A DNA stretch of 61,380 bases from positions 1 to 61,380 of the forward strand of contig CALBNV010000063.1 of the NCBI GenBank assembly GCA_937896895.1, given 5' to 3'. Position numbers and translations under genes: made by a program. Origin of the DNA: an uncultured Bacteroidales bacterium (GTDB lineage Bacteria; Bacteroidota; Bacteroidia; Bacteroidales; F082). Below the pieces are notes generated by a model, which was not told the DNA's origin, made no database searches, and saw nothing but the letters and a program-made list of their open reading frames with translations. Shown here piece by piece: positions 17,251-26,298 of this stretch (the stretch's first letter is position 1; every line of letters starts with the position of its first letter).

Positions 17251-17284
17251 AAAAAAAAGACTACCGTTCGGTAGTCTTTTTTTT
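17251..17284. terminator. bidirectional rho-independent terminator
   Basis: AGACTACCG and CGGTAGTCT form a perfect stem with a TT loop, with an A-run on the left and a T-run on the right. It serves both the barrel gene (plus) and slyD (minus), whose stop codons flank it. Confidence 0.92.
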
Positions 17285-17825
17285 ATTTGCAACCGTCGCA
17301 TCCGCCGTCGCAGTTTCCGCAGCCGCCGTCTTCGTGGTGGCAGTGATGGCATCCGCCGCCCATGTCGGCCTCGGTGAGTTCGCGGACCGCCAAGATCTCG
17401 CCTTCAAAGAATAACGGCACGCCGGCAAGCTGGTGGTTGAAGTCAATCTTCACAAGCTCGATGCTTATCTCCTTGATGGTGCCGGGGATGATGTTTCCGT
17501 TCTCAACGCTGAACTGCAAGGTGTTGCCGACTTTGCAAAGCTCGTTGAGCGTCCCGTCTTCGTTGAGGAACATGTCTTTCTTCACCGTGTAAACCATCTC
17601 CTCGTTGCGCTCGCCGTAACCCTCGGCCGGCGTGAGGTGGAAACCAAATTTGTCGCCCGGCTCAAGGCCTTGCAGACATTCCTCGAATCTCGGCAGGAAC
17701 ATCCCGTGGCCGAAAATGCCCTCAAGCGGATGTTCTTTCGTGGCCTGGTCGATGACCTCGCCTTCAATCGTGTCGTTGTGCAGTGTGTAGGTCAATGTGA
17801 CTACTGTGTTGTTTGCTACTTTCAT
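17283..17825 (-). CDS. slyD: FKBP-type peptidyl-prolyl isomerase, SlyD family
   Basis: It catalyses cis-trans isomerisation of prolyl bonds and acts as a metal-binding chaperone in the cytoplasm. The 180 residues show the short FKBP domain (about 8-70; EGIFGHGMFLPRFEECLQGL, HLTPAEGYGER), an inserted-flap domain (about 71-130), the FKBP ending FFEGEILAVRELT, and a tail dense in Cys and His (GGGCHHCHHEDGGCGNCDGG...) suited to Ni or Zn binding. There is no signal peptide. It lies downstream of the VWA gene on the same strand across a repeat-filled gap. Confidence 0.92.
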   Translation of the reverse strand: MKVANNTVVTLTYTLHNDTIEGEVIDQATKEHPLEGIFGHGMFLPRFEECLQGLEPGDKFGFHLTPAEGYGERNEEMVYTVKKDMFLNEDGTLNELCKVGNTLQFSVENGNIIPGTIKEISIELVKIDFNHQLAGVPLFFEGEILAVRELTEADMGGGCHHCHHEDGGCGNCDGGCDGCK

Positions 17826-17877
17826 TTTACTGATGTGGAACCGCTATGCAGTTCGTTTTTTAATGGTTTATAATATT

Positions 17878-17972
17878 GTTAATTCCTAATTTCCTCAAAC
17901 TCCTAATCACCTAATCTCCTAATCTCCTCCAAACACCTAATCACCTCAATCACCTAATCACCTAATCACCTC
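17878..17972 (-). repeat. TTAGGTGA-type repeat array after the VWA gene
   Basis: On the minus strand about ten degenerate units such as GATTAGGTGATTAGG and GATTAGGAG follow the VWA gene. The last VWA codons and its stop (GGAGGTGATTAG) lie inside the array. The remainder of the 136-bp gap to slyD shows no promoter box that I can identify. Confidence 0.85.
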
Positions 17973-19974
17973 CAAATACCTTCCTCAAGACCCATTCACT
18001 TGTTATCAATCCTAAAACGCTGAAAAACAGCCATTTGAGATTAATCAAGTCATCATATCTTGTCTCTTCCCTCGAAATTGATGTGATACGCGTGTCGTTA
18101 TCCAAATCTTTCTTAAGTTGTTGAATGTCAGAGATATAATAATATTTGCCGCCGGTTTGTTCTGCAATCAGTCTCATCCTGTCGGTCTTCGCCGTGAGGT
18201 CTTGCGCCTCGATGCCGAGCGCGACGACGGTGAAGCTGCCTGTGGCGGAATACTCGACACCGCCGAGGCTTGCCGAGGCGGTGTAAGTGTAAACACCTTC
18301 TGGCAGAACCCCGATATTAAGGCTGTAATTGATGTCGCCTTTCGCAAAAATGTAATCGTAAACTTTTCTCGTCTGCCTGCCGGTAATCCTTATGTGCAGG
18401 TCAGGCTCGTTGACAAGCTCGCGGCTTGGATTGCGCAACTCCGCCGTGAAACCGACAGACTCCGTATTCGTGTAACTATCTTTGTGATTGACAGTCAACT
18501 CTTTGCTTCTTTCCGTCAAAAGATATTTCACCGTCTTGCTGAAAATCTCGTTGAAACCGTCATGGTTTTTGTGCTGAAAATATTCGTAAAGCTTCCATCG
18601 CCAGCAACCTGTCCCGAATATGAAAGCCATTTTCCTGCCATCTTCGCCGTTTGCAAATGACATCAAAGGGTTCGGTGTCTGTAAGTCCATGATATTCATA
18701 AACATCATGTCATCGTGATGCGCCCTGAACGCCGTTTCAAGATGCGGAAGCGAAAGCGGAGGATATGAACTTAACTCATTCTTTATGTTTGAATTGACAG
18801 TGAAAAGCCCGAAATTGCTGTTGAAACGCGCCTTGATGTCAAGATTCGCGTTGACGGCTCCTTTCTTTATCTCAACGGCGTTCTGCGAGCCGTTAAAGTC
18901 ATTGATGTCTGTTGGAGAACCGATGACGGCAAGAACCGGCAGGTCTCCCACATTTATGCCATTGATTTCTTCTGGAATTGGCAACTGATGGATAATCAAT
19001 AGGTTATAATTGCTCTCTGAAAGGTTTTTGTCTTTTTCATAGTCAAAAATCGTTTCAAATTCAAAATGGTCTCCGAGCGCCGACTTTATTGCCGCGATGT
19101 CGGGATGTGGCGATTTTGCGTAACACAAAACATTGTATTTCTTGTCGATGACTTCCACGAAAATACGTCGCGAATTGTTAAGCAACTGTGTCTCTTTTTC
19201 GAGTCCATCTATTTGAATGTCAATCTGTTTAATGCCTTCGCCGTCGGGAGTGATGTTGAAGTCGAGCGTCTTCGAGAAGTTGTTGCTGCTGACTGGCACT
19301 GTCGCGTTTCCGACCTCTGCGCCGTCCATCTTGACTGTTGCTGCCATCATGGAGCCTTTTGCGTTTTTCGCGTTGACGGTTATCCGCAACGGAAACGACA
19401 TCAATGCCGGGACGGATTTGTTGTATCTCACATCCTGAATCATCAAATCTGGATGGTTGACAGTGTCGCCAAGTGTCACCGAATAAATCGGGAAAGGGAA
19501 GTTTTCGGTGTTGTATTCCGGCTCAACACCTTGATTTACAATGCCGTCGGAAAACAGGACGACCGCACCGACGTTCCTTTTATAATAAAGACGCCTTATC
19601 GTGTTCAACGCCTCACTGATGTCGGTGCTGTTTCCACCGAAATCAAATGTCTCGATATCGTAGTCTTTTTCAAAAGTATTACATAGAGAATCAATGACTT
19701 GCGGTAGTTTCTCCTTGTAAATAACCGAGTCTTTCGTCATTGTCACTGATGTCGAATTGTCTCTTGCGAAAACAATGATAGGCTGCTCTATCTTATTGGT
19801 TTTCTGTTTGATATAAGGATTGAAAAAGAGCATCATCACAACAGCGACGACAACAAATCTTAGCGCAAACAACATTGCAGTCAGCGTTTTGCCGTAATGT
19901 TGTCTGCGGTTGAAGAGATAAAGCAGTCCCGCGTAAACGAGACCGGCTGCTATTGCGATGATTGTCAGCGACAT
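17962..19974 (-). CDS. VWA-domain membrane protein, Bacteroidota-type, function unknown
   Basis: The 670 residues have two N-terminal membrane helices (about 3-18 and 33-53), a von Willebrand A-like domain with a MIDAS-like start (IIVFARDNSTSV, then VVLFSDGIVNQG at about residue 140), a long central region, and one C-terminal helix (LKWLFFSVLGLITSEWVL). This is the layout of conserved inner-membrane VWA proteins of Bacteroidetes with the bulk in the periplasm. Its start is one base away from the fabG stop codon, so translation is probably coupled. The C-terminus VFGGD ends within a TTAGG-type repeat, so its length may vary between strains. Confidence 0.75.
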   Translation of the reverse strand: MSLTIIAIAAGLVYAGLLYLFNRRQHYGKTLTAMLFALRFVVVAVVMMLFFNPYIKQKTNKIEQPIIVFARDNSTSVTMTKDSVIYKEKLPQVIDSLCNTFEKDYDIETFDFGGNSTDISEALNTIRRLYYKRNVGAVVLFSDGIVNQGVEPEYNTENFPFPIYSVTLGDTVNHPDLMIQDVRYNKSVPALMSFPLRITVNAKNAKGSMMAATVKMDGAEVGNATVPVSSNNFSKTLDFNITPDGEGIKQIDIQIDGLEKETQLLNNSRRIFVEVIDKKYNVLCYAKSPHPDIAAIKSALGDHFEFETIFDYEKDKNLSESNYNLLIIHQLPIPEEINGINVGDLPVLAVIGSPTDINDFNGSQNAVEIKKGAVNANLDIKARFNSNFGLFTVNSNIKNELSSYPPLSLPHLETAFRAHHDDMMFMNIMDLQTPNPLMSFANGEDGRKMAFIFGTGCWRWKLYEYFQHKNHDGFNEIFSKTVKYLLTERSKELTVNHKDSYTNTESVGFTAELRNPSRELVNEPDLHIRITGRQTRKVYDYIFAKGDINYSLNIGVLPEGVYTYTASASLGGVEYSATGSFTVVALGIEAQDLTAKTDRMRLIAEQTGGKYYYISDIQQLKKDLDNDTRITSISREETRYDDLINLKWLFFSVLGLITSEWVLRKVFGGD

Positions 19975-19975
19975 A

Positions 19976-20722
19976 TTACATGTTCATTCCGCCATCGACG
20001 GCGATGACCTGGCCGGTGACGTAGGCCGACATGTCGGAAGCGAGGAACAGCGCGATGTTGGCGACGTCCTGTGTCGTGCCGGCGCGTTTGAGCGGTATCG
20101 CCTGCGCCCACTGTTTCTTGATCTCCTCAGGAATGTCTTTTGTCATGTCCGACTCGATGAAGCCCGGCGCGATGGCGTTGTTGCGGATGTTGCGCACGCC
20201 CATCTCCTTCGCCGCCGACTTGGTGAAGCCGATGATCCCCGCTTTCGACGCTGCATAGTTGCACTGGTTGGCGTTTCCGGCGCAGCCCACCACGCTGCTC
20301 ATGTTGATGATGCTGCCGTGGTTCTGCTTCCACATTATCATCTGCACGGCCTTCGTGTAGTTGAAGACCGACTTCATGTTCACGTTGATCACCGCGTCCC
20401 ACTGCTCTTCGGTCATGCGCTTCAGGGCCGTGTCTTTCGTGATGCCCGCGTTGTTGACCAGAATGTCGATCTTGCCGAAGTCATCCATGATTTTCGCGAT
20501 GACGTTCTGCGTGTCCTCGTAGCTCGCGGCATTGGCCGGATAAGCGACGACCTTGACGCCGAGAGCCGCAATCTCAGCACGGGTCTCTTCTACCATCTCA
20601 TTGATAATCAAATCTGTAAATGCGATGTCACAGCCTTCGGCCGCGAATGTCAACGCTATCGTCTTTCCGATGCCGCGACCAGCTCCTGTGATAACGGCGA
20701 CTTTTCCCTGTAATAGATTCAT
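19976..20722 (-). CDS. fabG: 3-oxoacyl-ACP reductase
   Basis: It reduces 3-oxoacyl-ACP with NADPH in fatty acid elongation. The 248 residues are a classical short-chain dehydrogenase: TGAGRGIGK at 12-20, NNAG at 90-93 and the triad Ser143, Tyr156, Lys160 (YAASK). The C-terminus VTGQVIAVDGGMNM is the FabG hallmark. It is the promoter-proximal gene of fabG-VWA-slyD and is divergent from the GT9 gene. Other SDR functions are possible, but length and C-terminal signature strongly favour FabG. Confidence 0.93.
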   Translation of the reverse strand: MNLLQGKVAVITGAGRGIGKTIALTFAAEGCDIAFTDLIINEMVEETRAEIAALGVKVVAYPANAASYEDTQNVIAKIMDDFGKIDILVNNAGITKDTALKRMTEEQWDAVINVNMKSVFNYTKAVQMIMWKQNHGSIINMSSVVGCAGNANQCNYAASKAGIIGFTKSAAKEMGVRNIRNNAIAPGFIESDMTKDIPEEIKKQWAQAIPLKRAGTTQDVANIALFLASDMSAYVTGQVIAVDGGMNM

Positions 20723-20736
20723 GGTTTAAATTTTTG

Positions 20737-20744
20737 CAAAAATA
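20737..20744 (-). promoter_or_regulatory. -7 promoter box of fabG
   Basis: The minus strand reads TATTTTTG 14 bases before the fabG ATG, which predicts a leader of only about 8 bases. It faces the GT9 promoter across a 78-bp divergent gap. Confidence 0.6.
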
Positions 20745-20780
20745 ATGCTTTTTTTTCACACAACAACCACATATTATTAG

Positions 20781-20788
20781 TAATTTTG
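20781..20788 (+). promoter_or_regulatory. -7 promoter box of the GT9 gene
   Basis: TAATTTTG ends 12 bases before the ATG at 20801, predicting a leader of about 5-7 bases. This supports 20801 as the start rather than the upstream TTG at 20786, which lies inside the -7 box. Confidence 0.6.
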
Positions 20789-20800
20789 CAACTTCTAATC

Positions 20801-21790
20801 ATGAAAAAGAAATTTTTGATAATACAAACTGCATCGATTGGCGATGTGATTCTGGCGACAGCTGTTGCAGAGAAACTGCATTCGTATTTTCCTGACAGTC
20901 AGATAGATATGATGATAAAAAAAGGTTACGAGGGACTTTTTGAAGGTCATCCGTATCTGAATGATGTCATAACATGGAGCAAAAATAGTCATAAATACAG
21001 GAATCTGTTTGTCATTTGGAGAAATATCAGGAAAGAACGTTACGACTTGATTGCCAACGTGCAGCGTTATGCCGCGACGGGTTTCATCACTGCGTTCGGC
21101 AAAGCGAAGGAGACCGCCGGTTTTGACAAGAACCCGTTCAGCATTTTTTTCACGCGGAAGATAAGGCATCAGATCGGTGTGCCGGGCCTCCATGAGGTGA
21201 ACAGGAACAACAAACTGATAGAGCACATCACCGACGGGAAGCCGATGCGTCCGGGGCTTTATCCGCCGAAACACGTTTTTGAAAACGTAACAAAATATAA
21301 ATCAGAAGATTACATTTGCGTCGCCCCGTGTTCGTTGTGGTTTACAAAACAGTTTCCGGAAGACCGCTGGGTCGAGTTTCTGAAACTCGTTCCTGATGGC
21401 CTGAAAGTTTATCTTTTGGGCGGGAAAGACGATGTTGAGATTTGTGAACGCATTAAAAATCAAGTGGTTGACAAGGATGTTGTCAGCCTTGCCGGGAAGC
21501 TGTCGTTGCTGGAGTCGGCGGCGTTGATGAGAGATGCACGGATGAATTACGTGAACGACTCATCACCGATGCATCTGGCGAGTTCGCAGAACGCCAGGAC
21601 GACCGCGGTCTTCTGCTCGACGGTCAATGACTTCGGCTTCGGACCGCTGTCGGATGACAGCGTCGTCGTCGAAACACGTGGGAAGTTAGGCTGCCGTCCT
21701 TGCGGGCTGCATGGTTTCAAAAAATGCCCGAAAGGTCATTTTAAATGCGCGTATGATATTGATATTAACGAACTTACAGATAGATTATGA
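20801..21790 (+). CDS. glycosyltransferase family 9 (heptosyltransferase-like)
   Basis: It probably adds a sugar from a nucleotide donor to lipopolysaccharide core or a related glycan at the inner membrane. The 329 residues start MKKKFLIIQTASIGDVILAT, the GT9 N-terminal signature (ADP-heptose:LPS heptosyltransferase type, GDxxxxT). The C-terminal donor-binding half has VYLLGGKDDVEICERI, a typical acidic SSPMHLASS stretch, and CRPCGLHGFKKCP. Its stop overlaps the start of the Sua5 gene by 4 bp (ATGA). The true acceptor is unknown. Confidence 0.85.
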   Translation: MKKKFLIIQTASIGDVILATAVAEKLHSYFPDSQIDMMIKKGYEGLFEGHPYLNDVITWSKNSHKYRNLFVIWRNIRKERYDLIANVQRYAATGFITAFGKAKETAGFDKNPFSIFFTRKIRHQIGVPGLHEVNRNNKLIEHITDGKPMRPGLYPPKHVFENVTKYKSEDYICVAPCSLWFTKQFPEDRWVEFLKLVPDGLKVYLLGGKDDVEICERIKNQVVDKDVVSLAGKLSLLESAALMRDARMNYVNDSSPMHLASSQNARTTAVFCSTVNDFGFGPLSDDSVVVETRGKLGCRPCGLHGFKKCPKGHFKCAYDIDINELTDRL

Positions 21791-22356
21791 ATACTTTTGA
21801 AGAAGAAGTCGAATTGTGTGTCAAATTCTTGAAGGAAGGCAAAGTCTTTGTGTATCCGACAGATACGATTTGGGGCATCGGCTGCGACGCCACGAACGCC
21901 AAGGCTATTGACAGGATTTTCAAAATCAAGAACCGTCCCGCCGGGCAGGGGTTGATAATACTCGTGGACTCCGTCGAACGCCTGAACGATTATGTCGTTG
22001 ACCCGTCGCCGGTTGCAGCCGACCTGATCAAAGCGGCGAAAAACCCGCTCAGCATCGTCTTCAAACAGTCGAAAGGCTTGGCGAAAAACCTCTCATCAGA
22101 CGGAAGTGTCTGTGTGCGAGTGACTTCCAATGAGTTTTGCAAGGCGGTGATAAGGAAACTCGGTGCTCCGATAACATCGACGTCGGCAAATCTCCATGGT
22201 GAACCGTCGCCGGCGAATTTCACTGACATCACCGAAAAGATGAAACAGTCGGTTGATTATGTCGTGAGTCTGTACCATGATGTCGTTGTTAAACCTAAAG
22301 CATCGACGATCATCAGAATCAAGGAAGACAATACATTTGATGTTTTGAGAAGCTGA
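21787..22356 (+). CDS. tsaC: L-threonylcarbamoyladenylate synthase (Sua5/YrdC family)
   Basis: It makes threonylcarbamoyl-AMP from Thr, bicarbonate and ATP for the t6A modification of ANN-decoding tRNAs. The 189 residues contain the YrdC-domain motifs KVFVYPTDTIWGIGCDA, FKIKNRPAGQGLIIL and APITSTSANLHGEPSP. Length fits the short form without the Sua5 C-terminal domain. It overlaps the GT9 gene by 4 bp. A TTAGG-type repeat array begins 7 bp after its stop codon. Confidence 0.9.
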   Translation: MNTFEEEVELCVKFLKEGKVFVYPTDTIWGIGCDATNAKAIDRIFKIKNRPAGQGLIILVDSVERLNDYVVDPSPVAADLIKAAKNPLSIVFKQSKGLAKNLSSDGSVCVRVTSNEFCKAVIRKLGAPITSTSANLHGEPSPANFTDITEKMKQSVDYVVSLYHDVVVKPKASTIIRIKEDNTFDVLRS

Positions 22357-22363
22357 GGACGTC

Positions 22364-22414
22364 AGGTGATTAGGTAATTAGGTAATTAGGTGATTAGGTG
22401 AATAGGTAATAGGT
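22364..22414 (+). repeat. TTAGGTGA-type repeat array after tsaC
   Basis: Six imperfect units (AGGTGATT, AGGTAATT, AGGTGAAT and similar) start just downstream of the tsaC stop codon on the coding strand. The same unit occurs after the VWA gene and after the T9SS gene ending at 26190. Confidence 0.88.
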
Positions 22415-22460
22415 TGGAGAACCGCGTGGCGGTTTCACATTCGTAGAAAAAAATTGAGAA

Positions 22461-24059
22461 ATGAATAGGATATTTTTAATTGTTATTTTATTGACGGTCA
22501 ATTTGTTGTGCAATGCACAGCAGCAAAATAATGCGAAGATTGCCGCCACGTCGCAGAAAATGGCGACGACAATGTATTTGATTGAGAATTTTTATGTTGA
22601 CACCGCTGACATGCCGAAGCTGACCGAGGAGGCTATCGTGGCGATGCTCAAAGAGTTAGACCCGCATTCGGCGTATATTTCAGCCAAGGACGTGCAGAAG
22701 ACCAACGAGCCGTTGGTGGGCAGTTTCGAGGGCATCGGGGTGACGTTCCAGCTCCTGCGTGACACGATCCTCGTGGTGTCGCCCGTTTCCGGCGGCCCGT
22801 CGGAGAAAGTCGGCATCATGGCTGGCGACAGGATCATCAAGATCGACGGCGAGGACGCGTTCGGGAAGAAGGTCAACAACGACTTCGTGACAAGCCGTCT
22901 GCGCGGCAAGAAAGGCACGAAGGTGATGCTCTCCATAAAACGCGGCAACGAGCCTGAACTCATTGATTTTGAGGTGATAAGGGACAAGATTCCGTTGAAC
23001 AGCATAGATGCGACATTCATGCTCACGAAAAACATAGGTTATATCAAGCTCGACCGTTTCGCGCAACAGTCAACGGAGGAGTTCGTCGAGGCGCTGATGA
23101 AACTCAAAAAACAAGGTCTGAAGTCGCTGGTCCTCGACCTGCGCGGCAACTCCGGCGGCTATCTTCAGACCGCGATAGGCCTTGGCAATGAGCTGCTTGG
23201 AAGCGGCAGGACGGTCGTCTTCACCGAAGGCCTGAAAAGCCCCAAACAGGTTTACGACACCGACAGGAACGGCGGCTTCCGCGACGGGCGGCTTGTGGTC
23301 CTGATCGACGAAGGCAGCGCGTCGGCGAGCGAGATCGTCTCCGGCGCGGTTCAGGACTGGGACAGAGGTGTCATCATCGGACGACGCTCGTTCGGCAAAG
23401 GCCTGGTTCAGAGACCGTTCACACTTCCCGACGGGGCGGTGATCAGACTCACCACGGCGCGTTACCACACCCCGACAGGACGCTGCATACAACGCTCGTA
23501 CGAAGACGGCGTCGAGGAATATCACAAGGAAATGCAGAAACGCCTCGACCACGGCGAATATTTCCACGCCGACAGCATACAATTCCCCGACTCACTGAAG
23601 TTTGCGACGCTGAACAGCGGACGTACCGTCTATGGCGGAGGCGGCATCATGCCCGACATCTTCGTGCCGGCCGACACCACATTCTCGACCAAACTTTACA
23701 CAAACCTTGTGCGCAAAGGCGTCTTCAACAGCTATACAATCGATTACGTCCTGGCAAACAGGGAAAAAATCAATCAACAATACCTCGATTTCAACGAATT
23801 CAACAAAAAGTTCAACATTGATGAAAACATGCTCGCCGATTTCAAAAAAATGGCCGAGAAAAAGGAAGTCGAGTGGGACGACGAGCAATTCCAACGTTCG
23901 GAGCCTTGGGTCTTGATGCAGATAAAAGCCCTGATAGCGAGAAATATATGGGACATAGACAAATATTATCAGGTTGTGCTGAAAGAAGACAAGGTTATTG
24001 AAAAGGCGATACAAGTGCTTGAAAATAAAAAGGAATACGACAGATTGTTAGGGAAATGA
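22461..24059 (+). CDS. S41-family C-terminal processing peptidase
   Basis: This is a periplasmic or secreted serine protease of the CtpA/Prc type. The 532 residues carry a signal peptide (MNRIFLIVILLTVNLLCNAQ), a PDZ domain (about 90-170; GPSEKVGIMAGDRIIKIDGE) and the S41 core (about 190-370). The catalytic stretch GSASASE is at residues 285-291 (Ser288 most likely nucleophile) with the Lys in RRSFGKGLVQR. The Gly-rich strand LVLDLRGNSGGYL is also present. A C-terminal helical region of about 120 residues follows, common in Bacteroidota homologues. It is monocistronic with its own terminator. Confidence 0.9.
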   Translation: MNRIFLIVILLTVNLLCNAQQQNNAKIAATSQKMATTMYLIENFYVDTADMPKLTEEAIVAMLKELDPHSAYISAKDVQKTNEPLVGSFEGIGVTFQLLRDTILVVSPVSGGPSEKVGIMAGDRIIKIDGEDAFGKKVNNDFVTSRLRGKKGTKVMLSIKRGNEPELIDFEVIRDKIPLNSIDATFMLTKNIGYIKLDRFAQQSTEEFVEALMKLKKQGLKSLVLDLRGNSGGYLQTAIGLGNELLGSGRTVVFTEGLKSPKQVYDTDRNGGFRDGRLVVLIDEGSASASEIVSGAVQDWDRGVIIGRRSFGKGLVQRPFTLPDGAVIRLTTARYHTPTGRCIQRSYEDGVEEYHKEMQKRLDHGEYFHADSIQFPDSLKFATLNSGRTVYGGGGIMPDIFVPADTTFSTKLYTNLVRKGVFNSYTIDYVLANREKINQQYLDFNEFNKKFNIDENMLADFKKMAEKKEVEWDDEQFQRSEPWVLMQIKALIARNIWDIDKYYQVVLKEDKVIEKAIQVLENKKEYDRLLGK

Positions 24060-24092
24060 CGTTGTCTTTCAAAATGATAATCCACTGAAATT

Positions 24093-24126
24093 AAGGGAGG
24101 TCGATGGCGGCTTCCCTTTTTTTTTT
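24093..24126 (+). terminator. rho-independent terminator after the S41 peptidase
   Basis: AAGGGA and TTCCCTT pair around GGTCGATGGCGGC, followed by a run of ten or more T. The next gene has its own promoter downstream. Confidence 0.88.
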
Positions 24127-24168
24127 TAAAAAAATAACGGCTGTAAATGCATCAATTAAAAAATATTA

Positions 24169-24176
24169 GTAAATTT
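24169..24176 (+). promoter_or_regulatory. -7 promoter box of the first T9SS cargo gene
   Basis: TAAATTTG matches TAnnTTTG, with the start codon at 24244, giving a leader of about 60 bases. Confidence 0.55.
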
Positions 24177-24243
24177 GTGGTCAAAAAAAATAAGATAAAA
24201 CAGATAAATAAAGCATAATTAACTCCTTGAAAATAAATTGAGT

Positions 24244-26190
24244 ATGAAAAGAGTTTTATCAATTTTTGCCGTGATGCTGGCTTCTTTGTCGGCCAGTGCG
24301 CAGTGGGTTGATGACCCTTCGGCAAACACTTTCATCCACGAAGGACAAAGTGAATACAACGAGATTTACCAGTCGAGATGTCCGAACGGCGACTTCTTCA
24401 TCCAGTTCTGCAATTTCGTCGGCGGTGACTGGAACCCGAAGCTGATGTATGTCACGAAGGAAGGCGTCCCGATGTGGGACGAGCCTGTCTTCCTGGGACA
24501 GTCGGGTTCCACGATGTCAACAGGTGTCAGCATGGCGGCGACGAGCGACTGCTGCGCCATCTCGCATTTCGCGAGGGAAGAGGGCGGTTACGGGCCGTAT
24601 GCATACAAAGTCAATGCGCAGGGTGAAATCGTCTGGGGGCCGGTCAAGACGGCGGAGCTCCCGGATGGTGCTTATCAGTGCCGCACCGAGGTCGTCGCTG
24701 ACGAAAACGGCGGCGCGTGGGTCAGCACCACGGACTTCGAGAACGACATTCACGTCCGCCATATTGCCGCTGACGGCACGATGGGCGATGACATTCTGAT
24801 GCATACGGGCGCGCTCGGCGGCGTCCAGAAGATGGTGGCCTCAAACGACGGCGGCGTGCTCGTGGCATACCAGTCGTATGACGCGGCACAGGGCTGGACA
24901 GCGTATGACGAGACAATAAAAGTCACGAAAATAGACGCTTCCGGTAACATCGTCAACACGCAGACCATGATGAACACAACCACGATACAGGGGTGGAAAT
25001 TCATGAGTATCATCTCCGATGGCATGGGCGGCGGCTGGTGCTGGATCGAGCACTGCGGCGGAGCCGTCGATGCTTTCAACATCTACGCCATGCACTTCAG
25101 CGCGGAAGGCAACTGCACCACATACGACAGCCACCCGTTCGGCGTGCAGGTCAGCCCGACAGATGCATATTACTACCGCATCCAGGGCACAGGCACATAC
25201 GATGTGGTGACGGGCGACCTCATCCTCGCATTCCTTGAGACGGACGCGGAATATCAAGCATACAACTCAATGAGAGTCGTCAGGGTGTCACAGTCGGGCG
25301 AGCTGCTCAACGGCGAAGGCGGCACCGTCATCGTCCCTGTGACAGAGGCTAACATCGGACAGTTCAGAGTGGCGTGCGCACCCGACAGAAGCATCACCAT
25401 GCTCTACTGCCATGCCAACAGCTTCGACGACGGCGTGGTCAGGGCGTTGGCCGTTGACCCGGACATGACCGTGCTGTGGGAGAAAGATTTCAACACAAAC
25501 CATTGTCTCCCCGAAGATAAAGAGATAGCCGAAGGCGCATACGAATACGCTGACGGACAATATGTCGTCTTCTTCCAAGATGGCAGGAATGAAGTGAACG
25601 GCTTGTATGGACAGAACATACAGAAGGACGGCACTATGGGTCCTGTGGTCGAGAATCCGTTTTTGGCACCGACAGACCTCACGGGAGAATATGTCTGGAA
25701 TGATGAAAGCGACACTTACGGCGCGTTGATTTCGTGGACACCAGCAACAGGAAATGAAATATCGTTCGATGTCTATAGAGGCGTCACCGCAACGGATTTT
25801 GAACTCATCGGAAACACTACGGAGACCGAGTATTTTGACGACATGACGGGTCAAGAAGGCGGCTATCTGTACCAGGTGATCGCCGTATATGATGGCGGCG
25901 AGTCAGAGCCGGCGACGACAGAGGAAGGTGTCCCTTACGTCGTGGTGAACATCACCGGGGTCGGTGAAAATGCGGCGACGGAAGTCAGCGTTTATCAAGA
26001 GGGCGGCAATATTATTATAAAAGGTGTCGATGTCGAAAATGTTGACATCTACAATGTCTCAGGTCAGATTGTCAAACACGTTGTCTCAAGTCCAAATGTG
26101 ATAGATGCAAGCGACTTGAACGCCGGAATGTATTTCGTCAACGTAAATGAAAAAGGAAAAATAATTTCAAAGAAAATAATCATCAGGTGA
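24244..26190 (+). CDS. secreted protein with T9SS type A sorting domain, function unknown
   Basis: The 648 residues from ATG 24244 have a signal peptide (MKRVLSIFAVMLASLSASA), a long beta-rich region of about 480 residues with repeated W and D/G turns that looks like a beta-propeller (VPMWDEPVFLGQSG, GEIVWGPVKTAELPDG), a fibronectin III-like domain (about 490-570) and a C-terminal sorting domain (VDIYNVSGQIVKHV... to IISKKIIIR). The sorting domain directs export through the T9SS and attachment to the cell surface. No enzyme motif is recognised. It is the first of four T9SS cargo genes in a row. Its stop codon lies in a TTAGG repeat. Confidence 0.82.
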   Translation: MKRVLSIFAVMLASLSASAQWVDDPSANTFIHEGQSEYNEIYQSRCPNGDFFIQFCNFVGGDWNPKLMYVTKEGVPMWDEPVFLGQSGSTMSTGVSMAATSDCCAISHFAREEGGYGPYAYKVNAQGEIVWGPVKTAELPDGAYQCRTEVVADENGGAWVSTTDFENDIHVRHIAADGTMGDDILMHTGALGGVQKMVASNDGGVLVAYQSYDAAQGWTAYDETIKVTKIDASGNIVNTQTMMNTTTIQGWKFMSIISDGMGGGWCWIEHCGGAVDAFNIYAMHFSAEGNCTTYDSHPFGVQVSPTDAYYYRIQGTGTYDVVTGDLILAFLETDAEYQAYNSMRVVRVSQSGELLNGEGGTVIVPVTEANIGQFRVACAPDRSITMLYCHANSFDDGVVRALAVDPDMTVLWEKDFNTNHCLPEDKEIAEGAYEYADGQYVVFFQDGRNEVNGLYGQNIQKDGTMGPVVENPFLAPTDLTGEYVWNDESDTYGALISWTPATGNEISFDVYRGVTATDFELIGNTTETEYFDDMTGQEGGYLYQVIAVYDGGESEPATTEEGVPYVVVNITGVGENAATEVSVYQEGGNIIIKGVDVENVDIYNVSGQIVKHVVSSPNVIDASDLNAGMYFVNVNEKGKIISKKIIIR

Positions 26191-26245
26191 TTAGGTAATT
26201 AGGAGTTTAAGGTATTTAGGACTTGAAAACCTGAAACTCCTAAAA
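26186..26245 (+). repeat. TTAGG-type repeat array after the first T9SS cargo gene
   Basis: AGGTGATTAGGTAATTAGGAG continues into AGTTTAAGGTATTTAGGACTT and a partly complementary AACCTGAAACTCCTAA. The stop codon TGA of the upstream gene is part of the first unit. TTAGGAGTTTAAGG can pair with the CTGAAACTCCTAA segment, giving an imperfect hairpin that may also terminate transcription. Confidence 0.8.
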
Positions 26246-26298
26246 CAAGTAATTGGAAAATTACAATTAATTTTAAATATTCATTAATTTTTAAAAAA

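Noticed and set aside
17878..17972. Array that could look like a CRISPR
   Set aside because: Units are 6-9 bp with no unique spacers, and no cas genes are present; it is a short tandem repeat.
19958..20713. 251-codon open frame opposite fabG
   Set aside because: It is a shadow of fabG with His/Arg/Asp-rich translation typical of an antisense frame.
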